Assembly (NCBI GenBank): GCA_021775555.1
Contig: JAJFHP010000041.1
Location: 62,001-126,000 of the forward strand
From: Hyphomicrobiales bacterium
Lineage (GTDB): Bacteria > Pseudomonadota > Alphaproteobacteria > Rhizobiales > Methyloligellaceae
Reading direction: 5' to 3'
Length of the DNA: 64,000 bases
The translations under genes and the position numbers were made by a program. Shown here piece after piece: positions 16,848-25,349 of the stretch (its first letter is position 1; each line of letters opens with the position of its first letter). The notes below the pieces were generated by a model. The model saw nothing but the letters and a program-made list of their open reading frames with translations. It was not told where the DNA came from and ran no database searches.

Positions 16848-18683
16848 TCAGTCAGGCGCAAATTCCGACTTATAATCTTTTGCGAGCGCCTGGTCCTGAT
16901 CTTCCTTGACCAGGAAACAATTACCGATGGCGAGGCAGTCCAGCCCCGTCCCCATGAAACAATGAAAGGCATCCTCCGGGGAACAGACGATCGGTTCACC
17001 GCGCACATTAAAGCTGGTATTCACCAGCACCGGGCAGCCGGTGCGCTTTTTAAAGGCCTTCAGCAAAGCGTGGTAGCGCGGGTTGGTCTCTTCATGCACG
17101 GTCTGGACGCGTGCCGAATAATCCACATGGGTAACGGCCGGAATGTCAGAACGCGGCACGTTGAGCTTTTCGATCCCAAACAGCGCGCGTTCCTTGTCAC
17201 TCATTTTTTTGCGCCGCTTCTTCTGAACATCCGCCACCAGCAACATGTAGGGGCTGTCGTCATCCAGCTCGAAATAGTCCGTAACATCCTCGCGCAGGAC
17301 TGAAGGGGCAAAGGGACGGAAGCTCTCGCGATACTTGATGCGCAGATTGAGCGTCTTTTGCATCTGGGTTTTTCGCGGATCACCCAGGATCGAGCGGCCC
17401 CCGAGCGCACGCGGGCCAAACTCCATCCGCCCCTGGAACCATCCAACAGCCTTACCCGCTTCGAGCTCAATCACGGTTCTGTCTATCAACTCCGCCTCCT
17501 TGAGAACGGTAAAGCTCGCACCCGCTTCCTTGAGGCGTTTCTCGATTTCCTTCTGGCCGATGGAGGGTCCAAGATAAGACCCGGACATCGCATCCATGGC
17601 GCCGCTCACGCTGCGCGGCAAGCCAAGGTGATCATGGTGGGCAGCCAGGGCCGCGCCGAGCGCGCCGCCAGCATCACCGGCTGCAGGCTGAATCCAGATG
17701 TTCTTGAAACTGCCCTCGCGCAACAACCTGCCATTGGCGACGCAGTTGAGCGCCACGCCACCCGCCATGCAGAGATTTGAGATGCCGTATTTGCGCGACA
17801 GATCCCGGCCCATGCGCAGGACCACCTCTTCGGTGACCTTCTGTACCGAGGCAGCCAGGTCCATTTCGCGCTGGGTGACAAGCGAGTCCGGATCGCGCGG
17901 ATCGCCTTCGAACAATTTGTGGAATTTTTTCGATGTCATGGTCAGGCCGCTGGCATAGTTGAAGTAGCTCTGGTCGAGCCAGAAACTGCCATCGTCCTTG
18001 ATGTCGATAAGCTTGTCCTTCATCAGGCGGGCGTAGCGCGGTTCGCCATAGGGCGCGAGGCCCATAACCTTGTATTCTCCCGAATTGACGCGGAAGCCGG
18101 TGTAATAGGTGATTGCTGAGTAGAGCAGGCCGAGCGAATGCGGCCAATGAATCTCGCGCACCGGTTCCAGAGTGTTGCCACGTCCGATTGACACCGATGT
18201 CGTCGCCCATTCGCCCACGCCGTCCATTGTCAGCACCACGGCTTCATCGAATGGCGAGGGATAAAAGGCCGACGCAGCATGGCTCTGGTGATGCTCAGCG
18301 AACAGCAGCTTGTCCTCGATATCGCCCTTGTCCGAGAACTCGTTGAGAGCTTTCGAGAGGTTGGATTTCTGGAACAGTTTTTCCTTGACCCACACCGGCA
18401 TGGCGGCGCGGAAAGACTGGAACCCGCGCGGTGCATTGGCCAGGTATGTTTCCAGCAGGCGCTCAAATTTCAGGAACGGTTTTTCGAAGAACGCCACATG
18501 ATCGACCTCGTCCAGGGAGATACCCGCCTCTTGAAGGCAGTAGCGGATTGCGTTTTCCGGAAATCCCGCGTCATGTTTTTTGCGGGTGAAGCGTTCTTCC
18601 TGGGCTGCCGCCACCACGCGCCCATCCTCGAGCAGTGCAGCGGCGCTGTCGTGATAGAAGGCGGATATGCCGAGAATACGCAT
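16848..18683 (-). CDS. Carbamoyltransferase (NodU/TobZ/HypF type)
   Basis: A 611-residue O-carbamoyltransferase with an ASKHA-fold kae1-like N-terminal domain (ISAFYHDSAAALL at residue 6; HHQSHAASAFYPSPF and LTMDGVGEW) and the YrdC-like region, plus the NSFNVRGEPIVCSPEDAF signature in the C-terminus. Homologues transfer carbamoyl from carbamoyl phosphate via carbamoyl-AMP to hydroxyl groups of nodulation factors, aminoglycosides or saxitoxin-type products. The ATG at 18683 is used; the longer frame to 18695 begins with TTG. It heads a compact group with DUF5989, SxtJ-like, GT17 and FkbM proteins, so its acceptor is probably a glycan or glycolipid (inference). Confidence 0.92.
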   Translation of the reverse strand: MRILGISAFYHDSAAALLEDGRVVAAAQEERFTRKKHDAGFPENAIRYCLQEAGISLDEVDHVAFFEKPFLKFERLLETYLANAPRGFQSFRAAMPVWVKEKLFQKSNLSKALNEFSDKGDIEDKLLFAEHHQSHAASAFYPSPFDEAVVLTMDGVGEWATTSVSIGRGNTLEPVREIHWPHSLGLLYSAITYYTGFRVNSGEYKVMGLAPYGEPRYARLMKDKLIDIKDDGSFWLDQSYFNYASGLTMTSKKFHKLFEGDPRDPDSLVTQREMDLAASVQKVTEEVVLRMGRDLSRKYGISNLCMAGGVALNCVANGRLLREGSFKNIWIQPAAGDAGGALGAALAAHHDHLGLPRSVSGAMDAMSGSYLGPSIGQKEIEKRLKEAGASFTVLKEAELIDRTVIELEAGKAVGWFQGRMEFGPRALGGRSILGDPRKTQMQKTLNLRIKYRESFRPFAPSVLREDVTDYFELDDDSPYMLLVADVQKKRRKKMSDKERALFGIEKLNVPRSDIPAVTHVDYSARVQTVHEETNPRYHALLKAFKKRTGCPVLVNTSFNVRGEPIVCSPEDAFHCFMGTGLDCLAIGNCFLVKEDQDQALAKDYKSEFAPD

Positions 18684-18711
18684 GGTGTCATTCAACCCGA
18701 TGAGCGCGTGC

Positions 18712-18864
18712 CTAAAACACCGTGTAAATAAACGGTGCGATGGCCGAGCCCTGAGCCAGGATCAGCAACCCGCCGAACAGCACCAGAACGACCAGGACAG
18801 GCGCCAGCCACCATTTTTTGCGCGCGCCCATATAGGCAAAAAGTTCTTTCAGCAGTGAACCCAT
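18712..18864 (-). CDS. DUF5989 family small membrane protein
   Basis: A 50-residue product (MGSLLKELFAYMGARKKWWL, then a single hydrophobic helix APVLVVLVLFGGLLILAQGSA and AIAPFIYTVF) typical of DUF5989, a short family found next to carbamoyltransferases. It has one transmembrane helix with a basic, tryptophan-bearing face before it. The start at 18864 and stop at 18712 give exactly 51 codons. Lies 28 bases upstream of the carbamoyltransferase and 56 bases downstream of the SxtJ-like gene on the same strand, so all three are probably one operon. The function is unknown; it may anchor or assist the cytosolic carbamoyltransferase. Confidence 0.8.
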   Translation of the reverse strand: MGSLLKELFAYMGARKKWWLAPVLVVLVLFGGLLILAQGSAIAPFIYTVF

Positions 18865-18920
18865 AACTATGTCCTGTATCTGTGAAACTTCACTCGTTAG
18901 TGCCTGATCGGGAACCTAGC

Positions 18921-19337
18921 CTAAAACTGGTTGGTCATGGAATGTGATTCCGGGTCTTTTGGCTCTCGCTCGATCCAGTAGCTCGCCTCTTGGGTTCGCT
19001 TGGAGCGCATTGGGTCGCGTATAAGCTGCATGATGAGTCCAACTGGAATGATCGCAACAGCGAACATCAGCCCCAGGATAACCGGGTTCATCACCTTGTT
19101 CACCAGCATCGAAAAACGGAACCAGACTTTATTCAGCGGCCCGAGCAGAAAGGGTGCAACGAAACTCACAATCAGAAAGCTCAGGCTCAGCCCGGCGCAT
19201 ACGGCTAGCACCGTCAGATTATCCCAATAGAACGCCCCGATGATCGCGCAAACCCCTGCAAACACGAAACCGGTCGAGCGCTCGGAGGGCAGCTCGGCTT
19301 CCTGCTCACTATATGTTTCGTGGAAATCTTTGGACAT
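18921..19337 (-). CDS. SxtJ-like membrane protein
   Basis: A 138-residue protein with a charged N-terminal region (residues 1-22), about four hydrophobic helices (24-43, 45-62, 83-105, with a conserved PLNKVWFRFSMLVNKVMNPVILG stretch) and a polar C-terminal tail carrying MRSKRTQEASYWIERE. Proteins of this type (SxtJ family) occur beside carbamoyltransferases, including in the saxitoxin cluster; their function is unknown. Start at 19337. It is followed by DUF5989 and the carbamoyltransferase, and preceded by the GT17 gene. Confidence 0.82.
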   Translation of the reverse strand: MSKDFHETYSEQEAELPSERSTGFVFAGVCAIIGAFYWDNLTVLAVCAGLSLSFLIVSFVAPFLLGPLNKVWFRFSMLVNKVMNPVILGLMFAVAIIPVGLIMQLIRDPMRSKRTQEASYWIEREPKDPESHSMTNQF

Positions 19338-19379
19338 GTTCTTCCATAGCGCAAACTGACGGCCCGTCGCATAGCACGA

Positions 19380-20252
19380 TCAGGCGGGTGCGTCTTGTGT
19401 GTCTATCATATGTTTGAATTTGCCAGTGTTCTTTTGCACATAGTCCGGCAATTCCGAGATCGGGACCACCACGATATCGCTGTCGAACATGGAACGGCGG
19501 CGCGAGATGCGATCCTCCACGGCTTCTGCCCGAGAATCCTTTGTCTTGAGCCTGTCAGGCGCCTTGTAGGCGGTCAGTTTCCTGCGCACCTCATCCGGGC
19601 TCATCATGAAAGAGAAATGCCAACAACCTTCCCGGCAAACCTGGCGGCGAAGAAACGCCCTGTGCCGGTATGCCGCGTAAGGCAGCCACATCAGATATTC
19701 CGCCCATGAGGGCATTGACGCACTGCGCCGCCCCTTGGTGGTGCGTAGTCGCCAGCCATCATGAAAATTCCTGTACTCGATCATCCGCGAAGTCATCAGG
19801 TCCCGGCGGTCCGTCAGCCGCCAGTTCAGATAGAAATGGTAATAAACGCCTTCGAAATAGGTGATGCGTCCACTGGCTTTATTAAGCGCTGCACGCAGTA
19901 TTGAGGGTTTTGGAATTTCGTCGACATCCGACACGATGACCAGGTCACTCGGTTGCGCTCCGGTCAGCCCTTCACCGATGGCCGAGCGCTGATGCTCCTC
20001 GCGGGAAAAGGTGTTGTCCGTCTTCTCCGGCATATCGTCGACGACGACGTGAATAATCCTGTCATTAAAACGGGCAAACCGGTCCTTGTTTTTCTTGTAG
20101 ACCAGTTCCTTGGGCTGGCCTGTAAAGGTCCGCGTGGATTCGACCAGCACAAAATAGTCGACTTCGTGATCGAGCACGTTGAGCCGGATATCGAGAATAT
20201 CCAGCTCGTTGAAGAAGATAAAACAGTCGTAAATTTTTGGATTTGAGCTCAT
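19380..20252 (-). CDS. Glycosyltransferase family 17 protein
   Basis: A 290-residue protein with the GT17-type start (KIYDCFIFFNELDILDIRLNVL) and the GT-A-type metal site VIVSDVDEIPKP (DXD near residue 97). The mammalian GT17 enzyme is the bisecting beta-1,4-GlcNAc transferase; bacterial members are scarcely studied, so sugar donor and acceptor are unknown. The ATG at 20252 is chosen over TTG at 20267. On the same strand it is next to an FkbM methyltransferase (33 bases between) and the SxtJ-like gene (42 bases), forming one group. No secretion signal, so cytosolic. Confidence 0.85.
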   Translation of the reverse strand: MSSNPKIYDCFIFFNELDILDIRLNVLDHEVDYFVLVESTRTFTGQPKELVYKKNKDRFARFNDRIIHVVVDDMPEKTDNTFSREEHQRSAIGEGLTGAQPSDLVIVSDVDEIPKPSILRAALNKASGRITYFEGVYYHFYLNWRLTDRRDLMTSRMIEYRNFHDGWRLRTTKGRRSASMPSWAEYLMWLPYAAYRHRAFLRRQVCREGCWHFSFMMSPDEVRRKLTAYKAPDRLKTKDSRAEAVEDRISRRRSMFDSDIVVVPISELPDYVQKNTGKFKHMIDTQDAPA

Positions 20253-20284
20253 GTCAACCAGATGCAATCCATGTGGGAACGGCG

Positions 20285-20995
20285 CTAGGCATCCCTCATG
20301 AACACCCCGTCAATCTGCAATTGCCTCACCAGCTTTTTGGAGTAGCCCACATCAACCAGAAGATGGGGCGTGAAACCCTTCTTATGCAGATAGGTCAATA
20401 TATCCAGATACAGGCTTTCGCCCTCATAGAGCGGCAAGAGAGACATCTCGATTTTTACGCCCGCAAGGCGCTTCATGAGACCTTCCGCGCCCCTCAACAC
20501 CGCCATGTCATGACCCTGGGCATCGATTTTCAGGAACACCCTGCCGAGTGAGGCGATCTCTTTTTTCATCACAGTATCAAGCCGGTGAATGGGCACAGTT
20601 TCATGAGACGCCGCCCTGACCTTGGGCAAGGCCTGCGACATTGCCTCTGTCGGCGTTCTGACGCTGCTGAGCGAGGAACCTTCGGAGACCAGCAATTCAA
20701 TTGTGCCCCCCTTGTCTCCAAGCGCACAGCGCTCCGCAATAGACCAGTTCGGATCGGAAGCGCTCTTGACCACCAATTCGGCGTGGCATTCTCCGATCGG
20801 TTCATAGGAAATGATGCGACCCACAAAACCGAACGCTCTCAACTCGGCGGCCGTCTGCCCGGTATTGGCCCCGACATCGATAACAGTATCAATCCGGTTT
20901 TGTTCGAGAATCGCGACAAACCTGCTGGCCGCGGCTTCGCGTTTCAGACGTTTGAAATTCCTGTTTCGCGAAAACAGTTTTTTGAACAGCGCCAT
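20285..20995 (-). CDS. FkbM family methyltransferase
   Basis: A 236-residue SAM-dependent O-methyltransferase. The SAM-binding motif VIDVGANTGQTAAELRAFGF lies near residues 37-56, and the family's acidic loop (ISYEPIGE near 62) and LKIDAQGHDMAVLRGAEGLM near 150-169 are present. FkbM proteins methylate glycans and polyketides. The start is ATG at 20995, with GGCTGCC before it (weak site). It is the first gene of the minus-strand group that contains GT17, SxtJ-like, DUF5989 and the carbamoyltransferase, which together suggest methylation plus carbamoylation of a sugar-containing product. Confidence 0.9.
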   Translation of the reverse strand: MALFKKLFSRNRNFKRLKREAAASRFVAILEQNRIDTVIDVGANTGQTAAELRAFGFVGRIISYEPIGECHAELVVKSASDPNWSIAERCALGDKGGTIELLVSEGSSLSSVRTPTEAMSQALPKVRAASHETVPIHRLDTVMKKEIASLGRVFLKIDAQGHDMAVLRGAEGLMKRLAGVKIEMSLLPLYEGESLYLDILTYLHKKGFTPHLLVDVGYSKKLVRQLQIDGVFMRDA

Positions 20996-21164
20996 GGGCA
21001 GCCTTTATTCCAAACTTCGCAACGATATGCGGCTTGCGGCGGGGACGCTTGCCATTCCCGGCGCTTTCACCGTGACCTTATAGAGGGCGAATGCTCCATG
21101 CGCATCATGTGATTTGCCGCAGCCTGGCGGGTCAGAATTACAACAGCAATGCCGGCAGAGCCTG

Positions 21165-22232
21165 CTATTGGGCAAGCCGGGTCAGCATGGCGCGCACGGC
21201 CTTGATCTGTGGGGCGTCGCGGGTGAGGAACTTCTTGCCCGTATAGCCCCACCAGTCCCAGCACCCTTGCGGATTTTTGGCACTCTTGGAGACCTGCGGA
21301 TACAGGACAATCAACCGGTTTATGTCGGCCCAGCGGTTGTAACCTGAACCCGTTATGAAGGCTTCGTCCACCATCTCGCGTGATTGGCTGCACCCATGAA
21401 AGGCGATGTGCACCCTGCAACCTCTTTCCTGGACGCAACTCTCGGGGATATAGACCGCGCCGAGCTCGTCGAGCCCCGCGGATGAACTGTCAGAGAATTC
21501 CTCCTGGCCGAACAGTTGAGGTGCCACCTTCAGGTCTGAGCTTGGCGGCTTCAGGGGTCCATAGATGTGCTTCAGGATTGCGCCCGCCTGGTCGTAATCG
21601 CAATCATTTATGAAGGGCGCGCGGGTTGCATCGCATGTACTCCCGCCCTCCTCGGTGAGGAAGCCATGACCCGAGTCAATGTTCTCCACCAGTACGATAT
21701 TCGGTTTCTTCACGCCGAGAACCTCATACAACCCTGCCGCCTTTCGCATCAGGGAGGAGGCGGAAATTCGATCCGCCTTGCCGGTGAAGAGATAAACATG
21801 ATCGTCCTTCAAACCGTTCAACTTGTCGATCGAACCACTGCCGGCACGATCGCGCGCACGGCGCGCCAGACGTTTGACATCGGGCACACCGAGAGAAGCC
21901 ATTGCTGACCCTGTACAACCGTTTACGGCTCGGTTGAGGTTTTGTGCCAGCGCCACCGGCCATAATGGTGTCATGCGCCCGAACACGCTTTCCGCGCATC
22001 CATATGGCCCGCCCGCGACAAGCCCCGCGCCAATGATGATGCTGGAATGGGCAAACTGGAATTGCCCGGCCATGTATGCACCCGACGACAGGCCGGAGAC
22101 AGAGGTTTGCGAGAGGTTTGCGCCAAGTGCCGGAAGGCCCGGGGATTCTTCGCACGCCGCAAGTCCGGCAATTGCGATCCCTATCAACCCCGCGCGGACC
22201 ATAGACTTCAGCACGCGCGAGCATCCATGCAT
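21165..22232 (-). CDS. PHB depolymerase family esterase, predicted lipoprotein
   Basis: A 355-residue alpha/beta hydrolase related to poly(3-hydroxybutyrate) depolymerases. The N-terminus (MHGCSRVLKSMVRAGLIGIAIAGLAAC) is a lipoprotein signal with lipobox LAAC, so the protein is membrane-anchored in the periplasm or outer membrane. The lipase box GLSSGAYMA sits near residue 53-61, and HIAFHGCSQ with several Cys follows near the C-terminus. ATG at 22232 is chosen because the lipoprotein signal starts there; the frame runs on to 22424 but overlaps egtD. It begins 10 bases after the egtD stop on the same strand, so it could be co-transcribed with the ergothioneine genes, for no obvious reason. 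Confidence 0.85.
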   Translation of the reverse strand: MHGCSRVLKSMVRAGLIGIAIAGLAACEESPGLPALGANLSQTSVSGLSSGAYMAGQFQFAHSSIIIGAGLVAGGPYGCAESVFGRMTPLWPVALAQNLNRAVNGCTGSAMASLGVPDVKRLARRARDRAGSGSIDKLNGLKDDHVYLFTGKADRISASSLMRKAAGLYEVLGVKKPNIVLVENIDSGHGFLTEEGGSTCDATRAPFINDCDYDQAGAILKHIYGPLKPPSSDLKVAPQLFGQEEFSDSSSAGLDELGAVYIPESCVQERGCRVHIAFHGCSQSREMVDEAFITGSGYNRWADINRLIVLYPQVSKSAKNPQGCWDWWGYTGKKFLTRDAPQIKAVRAMLTRLAQ

Positions 22233-22242
22233 GACGCCCTGC

Positions 22243-23202
22243 TCAGACGCGGCTGAGAAAATGCAGGGAGAATAAGTCATCCGCGTCGCTCCAAACCTGA
22301 TCGGTCTCCCAGCCCGCCTTTCGTGCGAGATCGCGGAATTGCGGGAGGGTGTATTTGTGCGAATTCTCCACATGAATCCGTTCGCCCTTACCAAAGGAAA
22401 ACCGGCGCCCCAGAATTTCCACATCCTGATCGATCAGCGATTCGATGTAAATTTCAATGCGGCCAATGCGTTGATTATAGATAGCCCTGTGCTTAAAGCG
22501 CTCCACTTCAAGATTGCCAGAGAGTTCCCGGTTGATGCGGTGAAGAAGATTGAGCGTGAAGCGGGCTGTAACACCTTTTGCATCGTCATAGGCGGGAAGG
22601 AGTATGTCGAGATCCTTCTGCAAGTCAGCGCCGACCAGAAGGTGACTTCCTTCCCCCAGCAGAGAACCCGCACGCTCCAGAAAGTCCACAGCCGCGTAGA
22701 GTTCAAAATTACCAATGGTTGAGCCGGGGAAAAAACCAAGCTTGGGAGCATTTTCAATCTCACGCGGCAACGCTATGCCATGGCTGAAATCAGCATGCAC
22801 CGGGTGCAGCGGGAGTTCAGGGAATTGCTGCTTCAGCTGCGCGACAGCTTGATTAAGGGCAGCATCGTCAATGTCGATCGGCACGTAGGCGGAGGCTGTA
22901 TTCATATGGTCCAGCAGGATATGTGTCTTGCGGCTTGAGCCTGAACCAAACTCCACCACGGCACAGCCATTCCCTGCCAGTTTCGCGATCTCGATCCCAT
23001 GGGCATTGAGCAGGCCAATTTCCGTGCGGGTCGGGTAATACTCATCCAGCCGGGTGATTTCTTCGAACAGCTCCGAGCCGCGCGCATCATAGAGAAACCG
23101 GCAGGGAATGTTCCTGGCGGTTTGCGAGAGACCGGCAAGAATCGCCTCAGCAAAATCCGAATGTAAGGATTCCGCGTCTATATCATCCGCAGTGAGCGTC
23201 AT
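22243..23202 (-). CDS. egtD: L-histidine N-alpha-methyltransferase
   Basis: A 319-residue SAM-dependent enzyme that trimethylates histidine to hercynine, the first step of ergothioneine synthesis. The family markers CRFLYDARGSELFEEITRLDEYYPTRTE (residues 35-62) and the FGSGSSRKT SAM loop (about 85-93) are visible, together with GFFPGSTIGNFE near 155. The start ATG at 23202 overlaps the egtB stop by four bases (ATGA), indicating translational coupling. Length is normal. The partner egtB lies directly upstream; no egtC, egtA or egtE is present, as is usual in the two-gene egtB-egtD arrangement. Confidence 0.95.
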   Translation of the reverse strand: MTLTADDIDAESLHSDFAEAILAGLSQTARNIPCRFLYDARGSELFEEITRLDEYYPTRTEIGLLNAHGIEIAKLAGNGCAVVEFGSGSSRKTHILLDHMNTASAYVPIDIDDAALNQAVAQLKQQFPELPLHPVHADFSHGIALPREIENAPKLGFFPGSTIGNFELYAAVDFLERAGSLLGEGSHLLVGADLQKDLDILLPAYDDAKGVTARFTLNLLHRINRELSGNLEVERFKHRAIYNQRIGRIEIYIESLIDQDVEILGRRFSFGKGERIHVENSHKYTLPQFRDLARKAGWETDQVWSDADDLFSLHFLSRV

Positions 23203-24491
23203 TGATCCTCTGCGAGACGCAGGCCCATAAACTGCCAGCGCTGATGGGGATAGAAGAAATTCCGATATGTCGCGCGCGAATGCCCGTCCGGGGTCACGCA
23301 GGATGCGCCCTTGAGGACAAACTGCCCGCTCATGAACTTGCCGTTATATTCACCAACCGCGCCCTCGGGTGGTCGGTATCCCGGGTAGGGGCTGTAGTGA
23401 CTCTGTGTCCACTCCCATACATCACCGAACATTTGCTGCAAACTTCCGTCAGCTTTTCCGGCAGGCGAGGGGCGGAAGGCATTGCTTCCAAGCGTGCGGC
23501 CATCCTCGTCCAGTCCTTGCGATGCTCTCTCCCACTCAAATTCCGTTGGCAGCCGCTTGCCGGCCCACCGTGCAAAAGCGTCGGCCTCGTAGTAACTTAC
23601 ATGGGCAACGGGTGCTGCAGGGTCGATGGGACGTATTCCCGACAAGGTCATCTGCTGCCATTCATCCTCATGGTCTTCCCAGTAAAGTGGCGCGCGCCAG
23701 CCTTCATTCTGCACCGTCGCCCAGCCGTCAGCCAGCCAGTGTTCGTGACGCTCGTAACCGCCATCTGCCATGAATTCGAGCCATTCCCCCTTGGTGACGC
23801 AGCGGTCCGCAAGGGAGAAAGGCCGTAGCAGAACTTCATGCCGCGGGCCTTCATTGTCATAGGAAAATCCGTGACCCTCATGTCCCACTTCCGTGATGCC
23901 GCCATCAAAAGCAATGGCATCAGGTGCATGAGACTTGCCCGCGGCAGATATGGCCACCTGCTTGAAGGCTGGCTTCAGGGGCTGGCTCGCAAACAAAGAG
24001 AGAATATCGGTGAGCAGTAGCTCCTGATGCTGCTGCTCATGATTGATACCAAGCTCTATGACATCGAGAACGTCTTTGCCCAGGTTTCCGGAGTTAAACA
24101 GGCGCTCGAGTGCCTCGTCCACATAAGCCCGGTAGGCACGCACTTCTTCCGCGCCCGGCCGGGTCAGCAGTCCACGAAAATGCCTGGGGTGCCGCTCGCC
24201 CTTCCCTTCGTAATATGAGTTGAAGCAATAGAGGAAATCCTCATGAAACAGCGTGTAGTTCTCATCAAACTGGGTGAGCAGAAACGCTTCGAAAAACCAC
24301 GTGGTGTGTGCCAGGTGCCACTTGGTCGGGCTTGCGTCTTCCATGGACTGTACCACCTGGTCTTCATCACTCAGGGGTTCAGCAAGGGCAAGCGAGCCTT
24401 GCCGCGTGCTGAAAAGTCGCCCGTATAATTCTCCCGCACGGCCTTTATTCACAGCACTTTTGGGCGAGGCCACTGATGAATCCACAGACAT
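23199..24491 (-). CDS. egtB: Hercynine oxygenase (ergothioneine biosynthesis protein EgtB)
   Basis: A 430-residue iron-dependent enzyme that joins hercynine and a thiol (gamma-glutamylcysteine or cysteine) with O2 to give a sulfoxide. An N-terminal DinB-like region contains the metal ligands (HLAHTTWFFEAF and NHEQQHQE, HX3HXE type), followed by the formylglycine-generating-enzyme-like domain with RGHSRATYRNFF near the C-terminus. ATG at 24491 is chosen because GGAGGT (24497-24502 on this strand) lies 5 bases upstream; the longer frame to 24518 starts without one. Overlaps egtD. The preferred thiol cannot be decided by reading alone. Confidence 0.93.
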   Translation of the reverse strand: MSVDSSVASPKSAVNKGRAGELYGRLFSTRQGSLALAEPLSDEDQVVQSMEDASPTKWHLAHTTWFFEAFLLTQFDENYTLFHEDFLYCFNSYYEGKGERHPRHFRGLLTRPGAEEVRAYRAYVDEALERLFNSGNLGKDVLDVIELGINHEQQHQELLLTDILSLFASQPLKPAFKQVAISAAGKSHAPDAIAFDGGITEVGHEGHGFSYDNEGPRHEVLLRPFSLADRCVTKGEWLEFMADGGYERHEHWLADGWATVQNEGWRAPLYWEDHEDEWQQMTLSGIRPIDPAAPVAHVSYYEADAFARWAGKRLPTEFEWERASQGLDEDGRTLGSNAFRPSPAGKADGSLQQMFGDVWEWTQSHYSPYPGYRPPEGAVGEYNGKFMSGQFVLKGASCVTPDGHSRATYRNFFYPHQRWQFMGLRLAEDQ

Positions 24492-24675
24492 GGCTACCTC
24501 CAGATTTAGAATCGGCACCTTATGCGACGGTGCAGGTGTTTGCCAGATATGGTCTTGTAACGAACCTTACATTGCTGCGATTTACGTCACTTTGATGACG
24601 ATTGAGGAGTGCAAAGAGTTGCATCTTCCGGCGTAAAACCCGCATGCTCTGGCAATACTGAATGTAACAGTAGCG

Positions 24676-25260
24676 TTATTTCGGTGACCGCTTCGCCAGG
24701 ATGCGCTGCAGTGTGCGGCGGTGCATGTTCAACCGGCGCGCCGTTTCCGATACATTACGGTTGCACAACTCGTAAACGCGCTGGATATGCTCCCAGCGCA
24801 CCCGGTCCGCTGACATGGGGTTTTCCGGTGGTTTTGCCTTGGCGTCGGGCGGGGCCATCAGGGCCTGATAGACATCATCGGCGTCAGCCGGCTTGGCCAG
24901 ATAGTCAATGGCACCCATTTTGACCGCCATGACCGCAGTGGCGATATTTCCATACCCGGTCAGCACCACCGCGCGCGTTTCGGGGTGAACCTCTTTAAGA
25001 ACGGCAATCACGTCGAGACCGTTGCCGTCCTCTAGTCGCATGTCCACCACAGCATAGTCCGGCGGCTGCTTGCGGATATGGGCAAGGCCCTCACTGACAC
25101 TCTCAGCCATTTCCACCACAAAACCGCGTGACTCCATCGCCCGTCCTATGCGTTGAAGAAAGGGGCGGTCGTCGTCAACGATCAGCAACCTGGGTTCTTT
25201 GCCCTTTGTGCCTTGAGTATCCTGCGTGTCCTGAGGGTCCTGGGGATCCTGAGTATCCAT
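24676..25260 (-). CDS. regA: Redox response regulator, RegA/ActR/PrrA type
   Basis: A 194-residue two-component regulator. The receiver domain (about residues 24-140, phospho-acceptor Asp in VVDMRLEDGNG) is followed by a short proline-containing linker and a C-terminal Fis-type HTH (NVSETARRLNMHRRTLQRILAK) typical of RegA. It is expected to be phosphorylated by RegB and to control respiration, nitrogen and carbon fixation genes. The N-terminus carries an unusual 15-residue run of D(T/P)Q triplets. Start ATG at 25260; the short length otherwise matches the family. It is followed 89 bases away by regB's stop on the same strand, with regB upstream. Confidence 0.95.
   Translation of the reverse strand: MDTQDPQDPQDTQDTQGTKGKEPRLLIVDDDRPFLQRIGRAMESRGFVVEMAESVSEGLAHIRKQPPDYAVVDMRLEDGNGLDVIAVLKEVHPETRAVVLTGYGNIATAVMAVKMGAIDYLAKPADADDVYQALMAPPDAKAKPPENPMSADRVRWEHIQRVYELCNRNVSETARRLNMHRRTLQRILAKRSPK
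25213..25257 (-). repeat. Five 9-base tandem repeats inside regA
   Basis: Five near-identical 9-base units encode DTQ DPQ DPQ DTQ DTQ immediately after the regA start. The unit length keeps the reading frame, so copy number could vary without breaking the gene. Confidence 0.85.
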
Positions 25261-25349
25261 GGTTTCCTATCCGCCTGTTACCTGGCCGGGGTAAGTGTAA
25301 CGCTCTCACCTCTCTTCGACTAGGCCGTCATATAGCCGGAGCCGCACAT

